Shown here in pieces: positions 31,797 to 41,529 of a stretch of DNA of 64,000 nucleotides. Position 1 is the first letter of the stretch. Each line of letters opens with the position of its first letter. The stretch spans positions 17,095,130-17,159,129 of the forward strand of contig CM023449.1 of assembly GCA_013339765.2 (NCBI GenBank). The letters are read 5' to 3'. A program made the translations under genes and the position numbers. This DNA comes from Haemaphysalis longicornis (taxonomy: Eukaryota > Arthropoda > Arachnida > Ixodida > Ixodidae). The notes beneath the pieces are model-generated. The model had not been told where the DNA came from. It saw only the letters and a list, made by a program, of their open reading frames with translations, and searched no databases.

Positions 31797-32030
31797 GTTC
31801 CCGTTTGAACCCATTCCCATTTCATCCTTCCCGCTTGTTCTCTCCCGTTTCAACCCGGCGCAAAACGACCTTCCCGTTTCGCCCTTTCTCACTTCGCCTG
31901 TTTCCGTTTGAACCCATTCCCATTTCAACTTTCCCGTTTGAACACATTCCCATTTCAACCTTCCCGTTTGTTCCTTCCCATTTCAACCCGGCGCGAAAGA
32001 ACCTTCTCGTTTGGTATTTTAGCCCGTTTC
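31797..32030 (+). repeat. Minisatellite, left end
   Basis: Imperfect units of 29-43 bp built on CCCGTTT(GAA/CAA)CCC and CATTCCCATTTCAACCTT. Confidence 0.85.
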
Positions 32031-33689
32031 CGGAATAACGTACCCAGTTTATGAAACGTTATAAAAACATTTTCATATTGTTTTTCCTTTATTTCCGTTT
32101 GTTCACAGCCGCTGGGATAACATGCTCAGTACAGCCAGAGTCCTTGAATGCTTTTCAAACCTCGGGTTCACTTTTTGAATCTACAGACGTCGAAATTTGG
32201 TTTGCAATTCAAGTCATACCAATTAACAAATCTACACAATTTACACGAAAACGGCGAAATACCTAAGCTTAACGTATTTAGGTCGCGAGGGTCTCCTGGC
32301 GCCTGCCCTCGTTTGCTCTTGTTCAGTCGACTGACCCTCGTCTCTAGCTTCTTTAGATCCACCCCAAAAACCCCAAGACGATTAAGTTTTATTACATTAA
32401 AACGATGCCATCGTGGCCGTGTCCCGAAAAAGTGTGACGAGGGACTATAACACACACGACTACGTCAACCAAAAATGTATACACAAACAATTATTTCATC
32501 CCCACTCTAAAGCTAACTTTACCTCAAGCTTCAAGGTATTCGTCGAAGGACGAGAAAATAAGTAATAAAAACCAACGGACCCATAGCAACTCCGAGCGCT
32601 GGCCATCGACCCTCGGGCGTCCTCTAAGTATTGTTCCTACGACGCGCGCCGAAAATATGCTCAGCGCCGAAGACATTCCCGGCTTTGTCAACCAGACGTG
32701 TTCATTACAAAAGGAGCTGTCAGTTTCTCGTCACATATATCCGTTGTAGCGGTGACACTGTAGACCTGTTACGAATTCGAACCTCACTGCGTACCATGGC
32801 CGGTGCAAACATTTCCAAGCGCCGCCGGGCGGGCCTTTCTCTATTCACTCTAGCCACACGAATGACGCCGCATCAAGGATAACCCCACCGACCAGGACAC
32901 ACCCGCTCTTTGCATGCTCTAATGCGGTAATTACCGCCGGCAACTAGAGACACCTTCTGCCGGCGTCACACGGTATTCGGCGCCGTTTAGACCTGGGACG
33001 AGAAAGGTGCGGCTGCCCCCAAAAGGACATTCACCACCCTTCCCTGGCTGGGATTATTTTTATCGGCTAGACGCTCTAACCCGGCTTCCCCAGAAAAACG
33101 ATGAAACGCGGAAAGCGCTTCCGCGGCTGCTCCTAGCGCCCCTGGAACACTTCAGCGGTTCCTGCACAAAGAAGCCGCGCAGGCTTTTATGCAACAACAA
33201 AAACGCAGGACAGAAAACCGCCTGCGTTCTCGCAAAATGTGTGATCGGCTGTGTTGACACATTCAATCATTATTTTTGCTTTTTTTAAGTCTCCTCTATT
33301 GTCATCTTTGATCTATAGATCTCTCGAACCCAAAGACAAAGCTACGAGCCAAACAATGAGCATAAGAACGGCTGTTAAATAAATTTCAGCCACACGTACG
33401 GACACCAACTGCATACAAATCCAATGCGTGCATTGCTCAAGATATTTGGTATCTTTCTAGTACACTCTCGCAGCTGCAAATACAGTATTGTGTCAAGAGG
33501 GCAGTATCGGCCTAAGGCATTCGAAAACTTTTATCGGGCAGAAATATCGGTCGATTCCGGAAAAATTGCTGCTTACAAGTTTTTAGTGCATGACCCGTCG
33601 CTTGTAAGCACATTTTGGGGTACAGTCTCGAAGACAGTAACGCATATTTTCAGAAATTCAAATAGGTTGGAACGATGCGGGTTTAAATG

Positions 33690-33865
33690 AGAAGGGCGCT
33701 TTGGGAGCGGGTTGAAACGGGAAGGGCGTTTTGGGAACGAGCTGAAACAGGAAGCGCCCAAACGCGAAGGTCGTTTCGGGAGCGGGCGCTCACGGGACGG
33801 GTCAAGCGGGAAGGGCGTTTCGGGAATGGGTTCAAACGGGACGGGGTCAAACGGGAATGGGTTCT
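33690..33865 (-). repeat. Minisatellite, right end (inverted relative to left)
   Basis: Units such as GGGAAGGGCGTTTTGGGAAC and GGGAATGGGTTCAAACGGGA; the orientation is opposite to the left array. Confidence 0.85.
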
Positions 33866-33880
33866 TTCGGGCTACACCCG

Positions 33881-34018
33881 TCCGGGGGTCCAGATGATGT
33901 GACTTTCCGGGAGCTGGCGCACACTTCGCAGAATTTTTAAGGCCGTGGGTGTTATGCGACCTAGCAGGAAGTTGCGGCAGGCGGCTTGTGAGTCTGTCAT
34001 TATAATGAGCCTTTTTTT
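33881..34018 (-). pseudogene. I-like LINE: RNase H middle
   Basis: Antisense IIMTDSQAACRNFLLGRI then LKILRSVRQLPESHIIWTPG. This is the DSxxA block and the WTPGH block of LINE RNase H, broken at the Gly by the inserted element. It abuts the Penelope-like element near 34018. Confidence 0.85.
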
Positions 34019-34486
34019 GCGCCGAAAGCTTTGCACGAAACAAAGCTATATAAACCTCGTGTCCAGAAAAGTAACACCGAAAGTTGGGCGAGTTGGTAAA
34101 TCATCTTGAAAGAAACACACACAGCGCGCAAAACAACAGGACGAAAGACGGAGGGATGTACAACACAAGCGCTGACTCTCAACTAGTTTTTATTAGAAAC
34201 CCAAAGAATATATACACGCAAGTGTGCACATGCGCAGAGGAACAACATACGATTAAATCGACACATCACACCGTAATGCGCTTAAGATTAAATAACAAGC
34301 GCACATTCCAACTTAAAAGACGCACGTGGCGGGTAATTGACATTTCACGCAAGCATATGCCCAACTATATTTGCTTCCTTTTCGTGGAGCTTGATGGAAG
34401 TCTGGCTGACGCAGTCATCTTGATAGAGGTTAATGTAGAAGGCCTCTACTATTTCCCGAACCTTCTGATTTCTGTGCTCGAAGAGC
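34019..34486 (-). pseudogene. Penelope-like element, C-terminus and 3' end
   Basis: Minus strand (34485 to 34345): RNQKVREIVEAFYINLYQDD then CVSQTSIKLHEKEANIVGHM plus LA and stop. This matches the end of the GIY-YIG endonuclease region of Penelope-like polyproteins (REIxEAxxI..D.CVS..SI.L..KE). The 3' non-coding part runs to about 34019, with a TATATAAAC-like signal. RT and most of the endonuclease are absent. It pairs with the inverted copy at 34487-34757. Confidence 0.7.
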
Positions 34487-34757
34487 ACTTCCATCAAGCT
34501 CCACGAAAAGGAAGCAAAGATAGTTGGGCATATGCTTGCGTGAAATGTCAATTACCCGCCACGTGCGTCTTCTAAGTTGGAATGTGCGCTTGTTATTTAA
34601 CATTTAAGCGCATTACGGTGTGATGTGTCGATTTAATCGTATGTTGTTCCTCTGCGCATGTGCACACTTGCGTGTATATATTCTTTGGGTTTCGCTTGTG
34701 TTGTACATCCCTCCGTCTTTCGTCCTGTTGTTTTGCGCGCTGTGTGTGTTTCTTTCC
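34487..34757 (+). mobile_element. Inverted 5'-truncated second copy of the Penelope-like 3' end
   Basis: Plus strand begins TSIKLHEKEAKIVGHMLA with a stop, then the same 3' non-coding sequence as the minus copy, inverted. Arms 34107-34406 and 34487-34757 pair almost throughout; the left arm has an extra 25-bp block near 34166-34193. Joined 5' ends of inverted partial copies are typical of Penelope-like elements. Confidence 0.8.
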
Positions 34758-35590
34758 AGAAAAGGGTGGCGTTGCGGTGAATAGCAGATTGTTTGTTCGA
34801 TCCGCGCAAGAGATTTCTTTAAAACGACATGTTGCTATGGAAACATGCGTGCACAATGAAAACGCTCTTCCATGAAAGATGCACTCCACTTGAGAGTAAT
34901 GTCTGAACTGTAATCAAACTCGCCGACATTGTGCGAATGTAGCGAACTATACTTTACGGTTTCAACTTGATTTTGTTGTCGTTCTTGGTAGCCCGAATTC
35001 GCGCTGTTCCTAAGTGCTCGTGAAAACTAAACGCGTGCTTGTTTTATTTGAATATTGAGCTGGACGGCTTCCATTAACACGTCCCCCTCAATTTATTTCC
35101 CGAAGGACGCTCACAATTGATCTTAGCTTAGAAACGTTCACAAAACTCTCACAAGCACGCACTGTGTCGCTAACAATCACGAGCATTTGCGAGCCGTTAA
35201 ATTTCCTGTTATATAGCAGAAGCAGTGATGTCACCAGGGAGGAAGCAAAAACTGAGTACTACAAATGAAGCAGAACTGGACTTCGGCGTCAGAAAAGTTG
35301 TTTTTGCCACTGCATATATGCCCCGAATTGTTTCGCCACCTATACACTCAAGCGGCCTTTTTAGCAAGAGACTAACTTGCTAAGTATTACTGCCCGCTGT
35401 AACCAGATGCGACATTAGACAGTTTTACTTATACGTACGTTCAGAGTTCACGTACGGAAATGTAAAAGGTATACATTTATACATTGTCAACGCGCATGTA
35501 GTTTCGAACCCTTATAGTTACACGTACGCTACGTACCCCGCGCGTACGGCGCCTGGATGCACGCTCTCTCCACCAATATCCGCGCGTAGA
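34758..35590. other. No gene recognised
   Basis: ACGTACG-rich stretch at 35431-35550, which resembles (inverted) 38895-39060. Confidence 0.35.
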
Positions 35591-35594
35591 GTTT

Positions 35595-35685
35595 CTGTAT
35601 ATAGCTCCCCTAGGGGAGCGATACACAGGAATTTAGCCCCGCGTAGAGTACCTGTATATGCTACCCACGGGAGCAAGAGTTGCGC
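35595..35685. repeat. GCTCCC..GGGAGC palindromes
   Basis: CTGTATATAGCTCCCCTAGG with its complement half (35595-35629), then CCTGTATATGCTACCCACGG GAGCAAGAGTTGCGC (35651-35685). The second block reappears inverted at 38561-38610. Confidence 0.75.
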
Positions 35686-36097
35686 CTTTGATTTTCATTC
35701 GCCGCTCACGACCCTATTCGCTGATCGCCGTCACGTGCCCAAAAAGCATCCACGCACCGCAGAGAAGCCGACGATGCGGCTGCAACGCCGGTGCCATGTC
35801 GCATTCGTAGTTCGTAGCGCGAGAGCGACAAGCCGCAACACGCTAGTACATGAAGAGTATCTTTTTTGCACACCTTCAGTACGCAGTCAAGCCGACAGCC
35901 CTGATTTGGTCTTCCATTTTCGCTGTTGTCCGTTATTAGCAGCTGACTGTTCCTTTTGTTCGAATGCTTACATGAGAAGCTGACGCCTAGCTCTATTTTG
36001 CACAGCCATCTCTTCCCGATATTCGGATATGCGTTATAGGAAAACTGCACTCAAGACGAGGAGGAGGAGTAGTAAGGGGAGGAGGGAAACACTTTAA

Positions 36098-37205
36098 AGG
36101 AGCCATGAAGAGAAAATACAAGTTGGTTTTATTCGAAAGATTTCGTGTTTTATAGTGCCCCCGGCGCTTGTCCGGATACAAACGGTGCTTTATTCACTGA
36201 GAAATTAAACAATTTAGGTTAAAATTTTGATTTTCCCGCTCAATCGTGCGTTTTCGTGGTCCCATGTGACATCACGGGAACCGACCGCTCTGCAGCCTAG
36301 AGTACCTTCATTCACGCATCCGCCGTACAGGGTAGAGACACGTACGCTGGCGCCGCCATGTTCGGTGCTCGGTCGCCGCCGAAGCAAGTCATTGTGTCAA
36401 AAACCGCGCTGAAATTATCGCCGCAACGCGGTTTACTGAAGAAGTTTGAATCATATTGTCTGTTTCGCGTTGCTAGGTCTCGTGGGAAACGAAAAGAATA
36501 ACGCGTTGAGCCCGTTGGCCCAAATGCGGCGGCACGGGACCGTTCAAAGGTTGTCTCCACCCTGTACAGCGGTGTTGGTTTGTTCCCGCGTTTCTTTACG
36601 TTCTGTAACCTAGATGGCGCCACCATACCGTGGCAAGCGTTTGGTTTGTTTTTGCCCGCATTTAAACCTGGCTTGTTTTTGTTCTGGGAGAAAATATTTG
36701 TTCCCTGAAACAGTGCTCGCTCGACAAATGGGGTCACGTAAGACACCGTTGCTTGCGTCAATAGGCCAGTGTCGTCTGAGACAACCCCAATCCCCGTATG
36801 CTGTGCAGCTAAACCAAAGCATGCAGTGCGCAGTACGAACAGCAGAACGCATCAGTACTTCTATGTTTACATGTGCTTTCGTAACTTCCACTGTTTGTCC
36901 CATCATTCTTAGTGCTTTGTAAAGAATGTGCCCTAAATTTAAGCGCAAATCGCTCGTTCGTCTAGTTTGTAAGCTCTACCTAATTTGCGTCTGCTTCTGC
37001 CAGCCTCCACCAATCGCAGAGCTTAGCCCATGTGACATCACAGGTTCTGCTGCGGGAAATGAGCTGGTGGGTCGCATGACCATTCCCGTTTTTCCTAATT
37101 ATGTAGCTTATTTGAGCGAAGTTTACGTTAAAAGTGGTGTCAGTATGATTCTAACGACACAATCTTTTGAATGAACCAAACTTGTGTTTTCTCTTCATGG
37201 CTCCT
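36098..37205. mobile_element. TTAA-family TIR element, copy 1 (1108 bp)
   Basis: Flanked by TTAA (36094-36097, 37206-37209). Ends AGGAGCCATGAAGAGAAAA and its complement TTTTCTCTTCATGGCTCCT. About 170 bp on the left and 240 bp on the right align with copy 2 (57967-59103), while the cores differ. The core holds a nested inverted-repeat unit and no transposase. Confidence 0.85.
36320..36572. mobile_element. Small TIR unit nested in TTAA copy 1
   Basis: CCGCCGTACAGGGTAGAGAC (36320-36339) against the complement of 36553-36572, CCGCTGTACAGGGTGGAGAC. 253 bp. Contains GCCGCCATG followed by about 45 open codons (MFGARSPPKQVIVSKTALKL..), which may be a captured 5' exon or chance. Confidence 0.55.
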
Positions 37206-37489
37206 TTAACAATTAAATCGATCTGGTTAGTGGGCCGGGTCCTCAGTCCAGGACAAGAGAGTAAAAGTAATTTTCTCCAAATCATAGAACGCCATCCCAA
37301 GTAGAATAGGATTTCTTCTTCGCGCCTGGAAGGGTTGAAACACGCCGTGTGGCAAGAGAGAGACCTGCAATTTCTGAATACCCTTATACACTGCATGCTT
37401 CGCCCCTCCCCAGGCTAACCAGATCGATTTAATTGTTAAACAAAGTTTTCCCCTCCTCCCCTTACTCCTCCTCCTCCTCTTCAGTGCAG

Positions 37490-37925
37490 TCTTCCTATAA
37501 CGCATATCCGAATATCGGGGAGATATGGCTGTGCAAAATGTTCCGAAATATCCCTCCAGGTCTTAACAAACATATATGTGTTACTATAAATTTAACGAAG
37601 ACGTGACTCGTTTTGCTCAATAAACCTACATACTGGTTAGATGCCTTTTCACATCCCTTTACCTTGTCAAGGCATGAAAGTTTACCGACATGCACTATAG
37701 ACTGCAAAAACTGTAGGTTGAGTTCCAAATAACCCAGTGTGTATATATACGCGCGTGCTGATTGTATACCAGGCATCTAACCAGTATGGAGGTTTATTGA
37801 GCAAAACGAGTCACGTCTTCGTTAAATTTATAGTAACACATATATGTTTGTTAAGACCTGGAGGGATATTTCGGAACATTTTGCACAGCCATATCTTCCC
37901 GATATTTGGATATGCGTTATAGGAA
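37490..37925. repeat. Long palindrome 2
   Basis: Arms 37490-37645 and 37772-37925 are near-perfect complements (about 150 bp; ends CGCATATCCGAATATCGGGG and GGTTAGATGCC), with a spacer of about 126 bp. The left arm overlaps the right arm of palindrome 1, so the block GCACAGCCATATCTTCCCGA occurs three times in alternating orientation. Confidence 0.9.
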
Positions 37926-37969
37926 AACAGCCCTAATAATAAAGCAAAGCGCGCGTTACAAAAAAAAAA

Positions 37970-38437
37970 TTCGCATGCCCCCGCGCGAGGGACACGTGTA
38001 AATGCAGATCATAGTGGGGTTCCGTGGTGTTGGTGTTGGTTCTGTGTCGGTTTTGTGGTGCAGTGGGAAGAGCAGCATGTACCTCGCGTTCCGCCAACAG
38101 GTAGTGAATGCGTTGTATCAGCAGCTTCTTGACGTAGTTTGAATGAGTCAAGGATATAAGGCGCGTTCGTAGCCTTCCATTCTGTGTCGGCTTTGTGGCG
38201 CAGTGGGTAGAGCACCATGTACCTTGCGTTCTGCCCACAGGGTCGTGGGATCGAAACCTGGCACCGGTAAGTATTATTTTTTTATATAGTGTAGGGGGAG
38301 GGGTGCGGACCTGTTGTTGAGAGCGAGGAGGGTAGCGTGATGCGGAAGAGGAGTGGGGGAGAGGGCGCGCCTGCGCGCTGAGCTGTTGCGGACGGACATC
38401 GGACGCTACATGTGAGTTAAAGAAATGCTCTGCATTT
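37970..38437 (+). mobile_element. Hairpin-ended element (member 4) with tRNA-like cargo
   Basis: 468 bp between A10 (37960-37969) and A5 (38438-38442). The right end is the hairpin AAATGC-TCT-GCATTT (38423-38437). The inverse copy AAATGCAGATCAT lies at 38000-38012, 30 nt inside the left end. The left end TTCGCATGCCCCCGCGCGAG aligns with members 3 and 5. The body carries two tRNA-like blocks. No coding. Confidence 0.78.
38041..38270 (+). repeat. Duplicated tRNA-like sequence
   Basis: TGTGTCGGCTTTGTGGCGCA GTGGGTAGAGCA (38183-38214; A-box-like TGGCGCAGTGG) and a B-box-like GGGATCGAAACC (38248-38259). The A-box half alone is repeated upstream (38043-38100, TGGTGCAGTGG). Acceptor pairing is poor, so this is a tRNA relic or SINE head, not a working tRNA. 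Confidence 0.6.
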
Positions 38438-38442
38438 AAAAA

Positions 38443-39064
38443 GCAGCGACGTCGGGGCGCGCTCACGCTCCCCTCGCGCGGTGCGCACGACTCCTTCAAG
38501 CCCGACGGTTGGCTTTCCCACGCTGCTTTGGATGCTCGGCGGTCAAGATGGCGGACCTATGCGCAACTCTTGCTCCCGTAGGGAGCATATACAGGAACTC
38601 TAGCCCCGCGTTACTCTTAGCGCCATCTACTAACAGACACAGATACTGCAGCCATTCGTGATCTCGCGAAGCCGTTGCAATGAGAACGACAAGCGCCACT
38701 TCGTTAGGCTTAACAGTTGAAAATTCGGCCTTCTATGTGAAAACCACAGGCTCCTTTTCGATTGAAAATTTCGTTAAGGGTAAGAATGGGAAATTCAAAG
38801 CGAAATCAACAACTTCGAACACAATATCGCACCTAGGGCGTAGCGACGAAAAGGTTATCGCTGTGAAGCAGGATGGCAGGGCGCCGCCGTGTTGGTCAAC
38901 TCTACGTACGGAAGCTACGTAAACACCTCAACATAAAAATTCGAATGTTATTTACGTTCGTGAGATTCACGGTGACCCTTTGCGTTCTGCTGATGCACAC
39001 TCGTCATCCATGAAATCTGTACGTACGTGAAGCTTCTACGTTCGTGAAACTAAAGTGTCTATTT
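38443..39064. repeat. Inverted counterpart of 35415-35690
   Basis: 38561-38610 is the complement of 35636-35685, and ACGTACGTGAAGCTTCTACG (39019-39038) with TAAAGTGTCT resembles the complement of 35417-35455. Together they may be terminal repeats of a 3.6-kb composite, but low-complexity ACGT motifs inflate the match. Confidence 0.4.
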
Positions 39065-40309
39065 CTTTTGCGGAGATAAACATCTGTACTGGCATGATCT
39101 ACGTCACCACTTCTAAAGGAACCCAACCAATATGAACAGCTGCGGCCTTAACGAGAGCAGACATGGGTAGCAGATTAGTAGCCCTTGCCTTCCGTATTTT
39201 AGATATCAAAAAATATAAAGGAAAAAAGAACGAATTTCTGGGGCACGACGCATCACACCACACGAGGGCACAGCCGCCGAATAGGTACGCCCACTTTTAG
39301 TAATATAGAGCACCCTGTGTAGTGCGCTTGTATCGTGGACTTGTGTCGAGTATTTCTGCAAACCGTGTGCATTTTTTGCGCTAAGCTGTACATAATTATA
39401 GCACGCCTGCCCCGCACGCCTCCACAAGATTACTGCTTATCATTCAACGCTAACCAGTTTAATCTACGTAGACACGGGGATTTCGTTGCCATCCCTGAAA
39501 AAGACCTCAGCTCACAGCGGGGAGGAACACTGTTTATTTGTTCCTCTTTACTCGTTCTCCTATAAATCCAACGCAAATAAAATGCAGACGTACAACGGGA
39601 TATGAGTGGATTTCGACGCCAGCGTATCAGTGACCAGTGCTCCGAGGGTTTAGTACACGTAGTAGCAATAATCGGCGGAGTTCAGAAGGTCGTAACACGG
39701 ACTATTCATGCTTGTACCACCTATACAGTGACGTAGAGTGCATTTATCACCGTCCAATCAAGATACGGGCTAGCTGCTCCAAAAAGACGGACAAGACGTT
39801 GTCATATTGCTGCAGAAATGAGACCCACTCAAGTAGAATTATTTTAATACACTTTATCTTGCCGCCATGGAAATAGCTTTTCGTGGGGGCGTGTATACAA
39901 GCGTCCGTGCGTGTGTGTGCGAATGCGTGGGTTTTGTCTACATGACAGGATATAAAGCGAAAACAAGCGCCTGACCAACCAGGCAACGAAAGAGCGAACT
40001 CCGAGTCCTTCTGCAGGGCATAGTCTGAGCCAACTGATTCAGTGTTAAAGGTAAATATCTCATTACGGTTAGAAGTGCAACGAGGGTGCAGCCTACAAAG
40101 TCTTCCCTGATTGCACGGGAACGCTACGCATGCTTTCTCCTTGCTATTTCGTGGGCGCAAATTAGAACTACGCAACAATCTGCCGTGGGGGACGTCTAAT
40201 CATTCCGTATACATCTGATTTGCGGTACTTGATATTACCTTTTCTTTTCATTCTTTTTTTACTTGTATAGGCCGCGCCAACCGTCGGACATCTTTTTCCT
40301 TCCTTGTAG
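39065..40309. other. No gene recognised; intron candidate near its end
   Basis: No coding or repeat structure. The last 20 nt (TCTTTTTCCTTCCTTGTAG, 40291-40309) form a good polypyrimidine tract and 3' splice site. Confidence 0.4.
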
Positions 40310-40526
40310 CTCACTACAAAAACTAAATGAAGCGAAGGCAGCCCGAGAGCATGACCCGAAGCTAGTGCTCGCGATAACAAGATTTCGCAAGGAGGTGCAG
40401 AAGTTGCCGAACTCCTTGAGTAGGCCGCTACGAAGCAAGACGCAGACGCACTCGATTAGCTTTGTCGTCGTTGACGAAATTGAGCGTTTCGCCCCCAGCC
40501 CTACGGACGAGGTGTTCGACTGCTAA
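40310..40526 (+). CDS. Candidate terminal coding exon of a host gene
   Basis: After the acceptor at 40308-40309 the frame stays open for about 71 codons to TAA at 40524-40526. The peptide starts SLQKLNEAKAAREHDPKLVL, then AITRFRKEVQKLPNSL and ISFVVVDEIERFAPSPTDEV before FDC. The charged/hydrophobic pattern and mixed codon use look like a real protein C-terminus, unlike the surrounding chance frames. I do not recognise the family and see no upstream exon in the preceding kilobases. No nearby poly(A) signal until the AATAAA at 40784, inside the next transposon. Confidence 0.4.
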
Positions 40527-40744
40527 TGTAATTCGCACCGGCTGTCTCGCGGGTACGTTATTCAGCCTGACGGGCGAGGAGAGTAGGTAAACAGCCGCGT
40601 GATTCCTCTCCTTGCAGAAGTAATTTCAGGCACATATTCCGGGAAGGTAGTATACGGTTTGTGTGGGCGTACTTTGGTTTCCAGGGCTATTAGCATCGAG
40701 TTTCCATGGCGATTCAAGTTACGGACATGTTCTGCTCTGATATA

Positions 40745-41527
40745 CAGTGAAATCTCGTTAATACGTTTTTCAGGGAAATCGCAAAATAAAACCTATTATG
40801 CGAAAATCGTACTATCGAAACAGGTAAAAACCGGAGTAAAATATGCATACTCCGTCAGCGAGTCCTTTTTACTGAGCAACGTTTCAGCTGCTGGTCAATT
40901 TGCACGGCACTTTCTTTTTTCAACATCCAGGACTACATTCTACTGCAACGTAAAAAAGAACCTAGTGATATTTCTCGCTTCGCCGGGCGCTCTTTTTGTA
41001 CGGCAATTCATGTCGCGCCTTAAATCGGTGAATCCAGCCGCTGGACGCTTGGAAGACTTCAGTAAGAGCGCGGATACGTCAACTTTTTTTCGCGTAGAAC
41101 TCACCTTTTGACGTTGACTCGTGGCGGTCTAACTTCCTTGAAGCACGTAAGCAGAACGTCTCCCGGTGCGATTATGATACGTTTCGCGAGATGGCGCAGT
41201 GTATCTCCTGACGTTACATCATCATTGGACAGAGTCGCCAGTCCTGGCAGCGATGTTTTCGCCGCAAAACCGGCACTGCCTAGGCCCCAGCAGCTCCGCA
41301 ACGTACACATCGTGCCTTTTAGGAAAGCGGTTCGAGCTAGTAAGATGTCTAGAAATGTCGCTCAAGATACACTTTCGCGATCGTATTATCCCATTTTTGG
41401 CAAAAATGTGATCGTATTAAACGCACAAACATGCATTATTTCGAAGGGAAAATGGCCGGGAACAAAACGACAAACGTATTAAGCCGAAAAACGTATTATG
41501 CCGAATCGTACCAACGAGATTCCACTG
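40745..41527. mobile_element. TA-flanked Tc1/mariner-like (pogo/Tigger-type) MITE
   Basis: 783 bp flanked by TA (40743-40744, 41528-41529). Ends CAGTGAAATCTCGTTAATAC and, complemented, CAGTGGAATCTCGTTGGTAC; the pattern extends inward (CGTTTTTC). CAGT-starting TIRs with TA duplication are the hallmark of Tc1/mariner, nearest the pogo/Tigger kind. The 170-codon reading inside (40599-41111) has no DDE motif, so it is non-autonomous. Confidence 0.8.
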
Positions 41528-41529
41528 TA

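Larger units (their letters stand above)
31797..33880. mobile_element. 2.08-kb element with inverted minisatellite ends, inside LINE RNase H
   Basis: Splits the RNase H motif WTPG|H..GNEAAH of an antisense LINE. The flanks look like a 9-bp duplication with one mismatch (complement CCCCCCGAC on the left, CCCCCGGAC on the right). The left end (31797-32030) repeats units of the type CCCGTTTGAACCCATTCCC. The right end (33690-33865) has the same unit inverted; TCCCGTTTGAACCCATTCCC at 31798 is exactly the complement of 33824-33843. The 1.65-kb middle has no recognisable protein. An 8-9-bp duplication with subterminal repeats suggests hAT or Mutator-like ancestry, which is inference. Confidence 0.7.
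35997..37537. repeat. Long palindrome 1, left arm interrupted by a TTAA element
   Basis: Left arm 35997-36090 plus 37210-37238 pairs with right arm 37414-37537 (TTTTGCACAGCCAT..CCCGATATTCGGATATGCG against its complement; GATCTGGTTAG against CTAACCAGATC). The loop is 37239-37413. The right arm retains the uninterrupted site TTTGTTTAACAATTAAATC. Confidence 0.85.

Noticed and set aside
34084..34575. 163-codon + strand frame in the Penelope-like foldback
   Set aside because: It is the antisense of the Penelope-like C-terminus and runs through both palindrome arms.
38183..38270. Functional tRNA gene
   Set aside because: Poor acceptor pairing and placement inside a repeat element.
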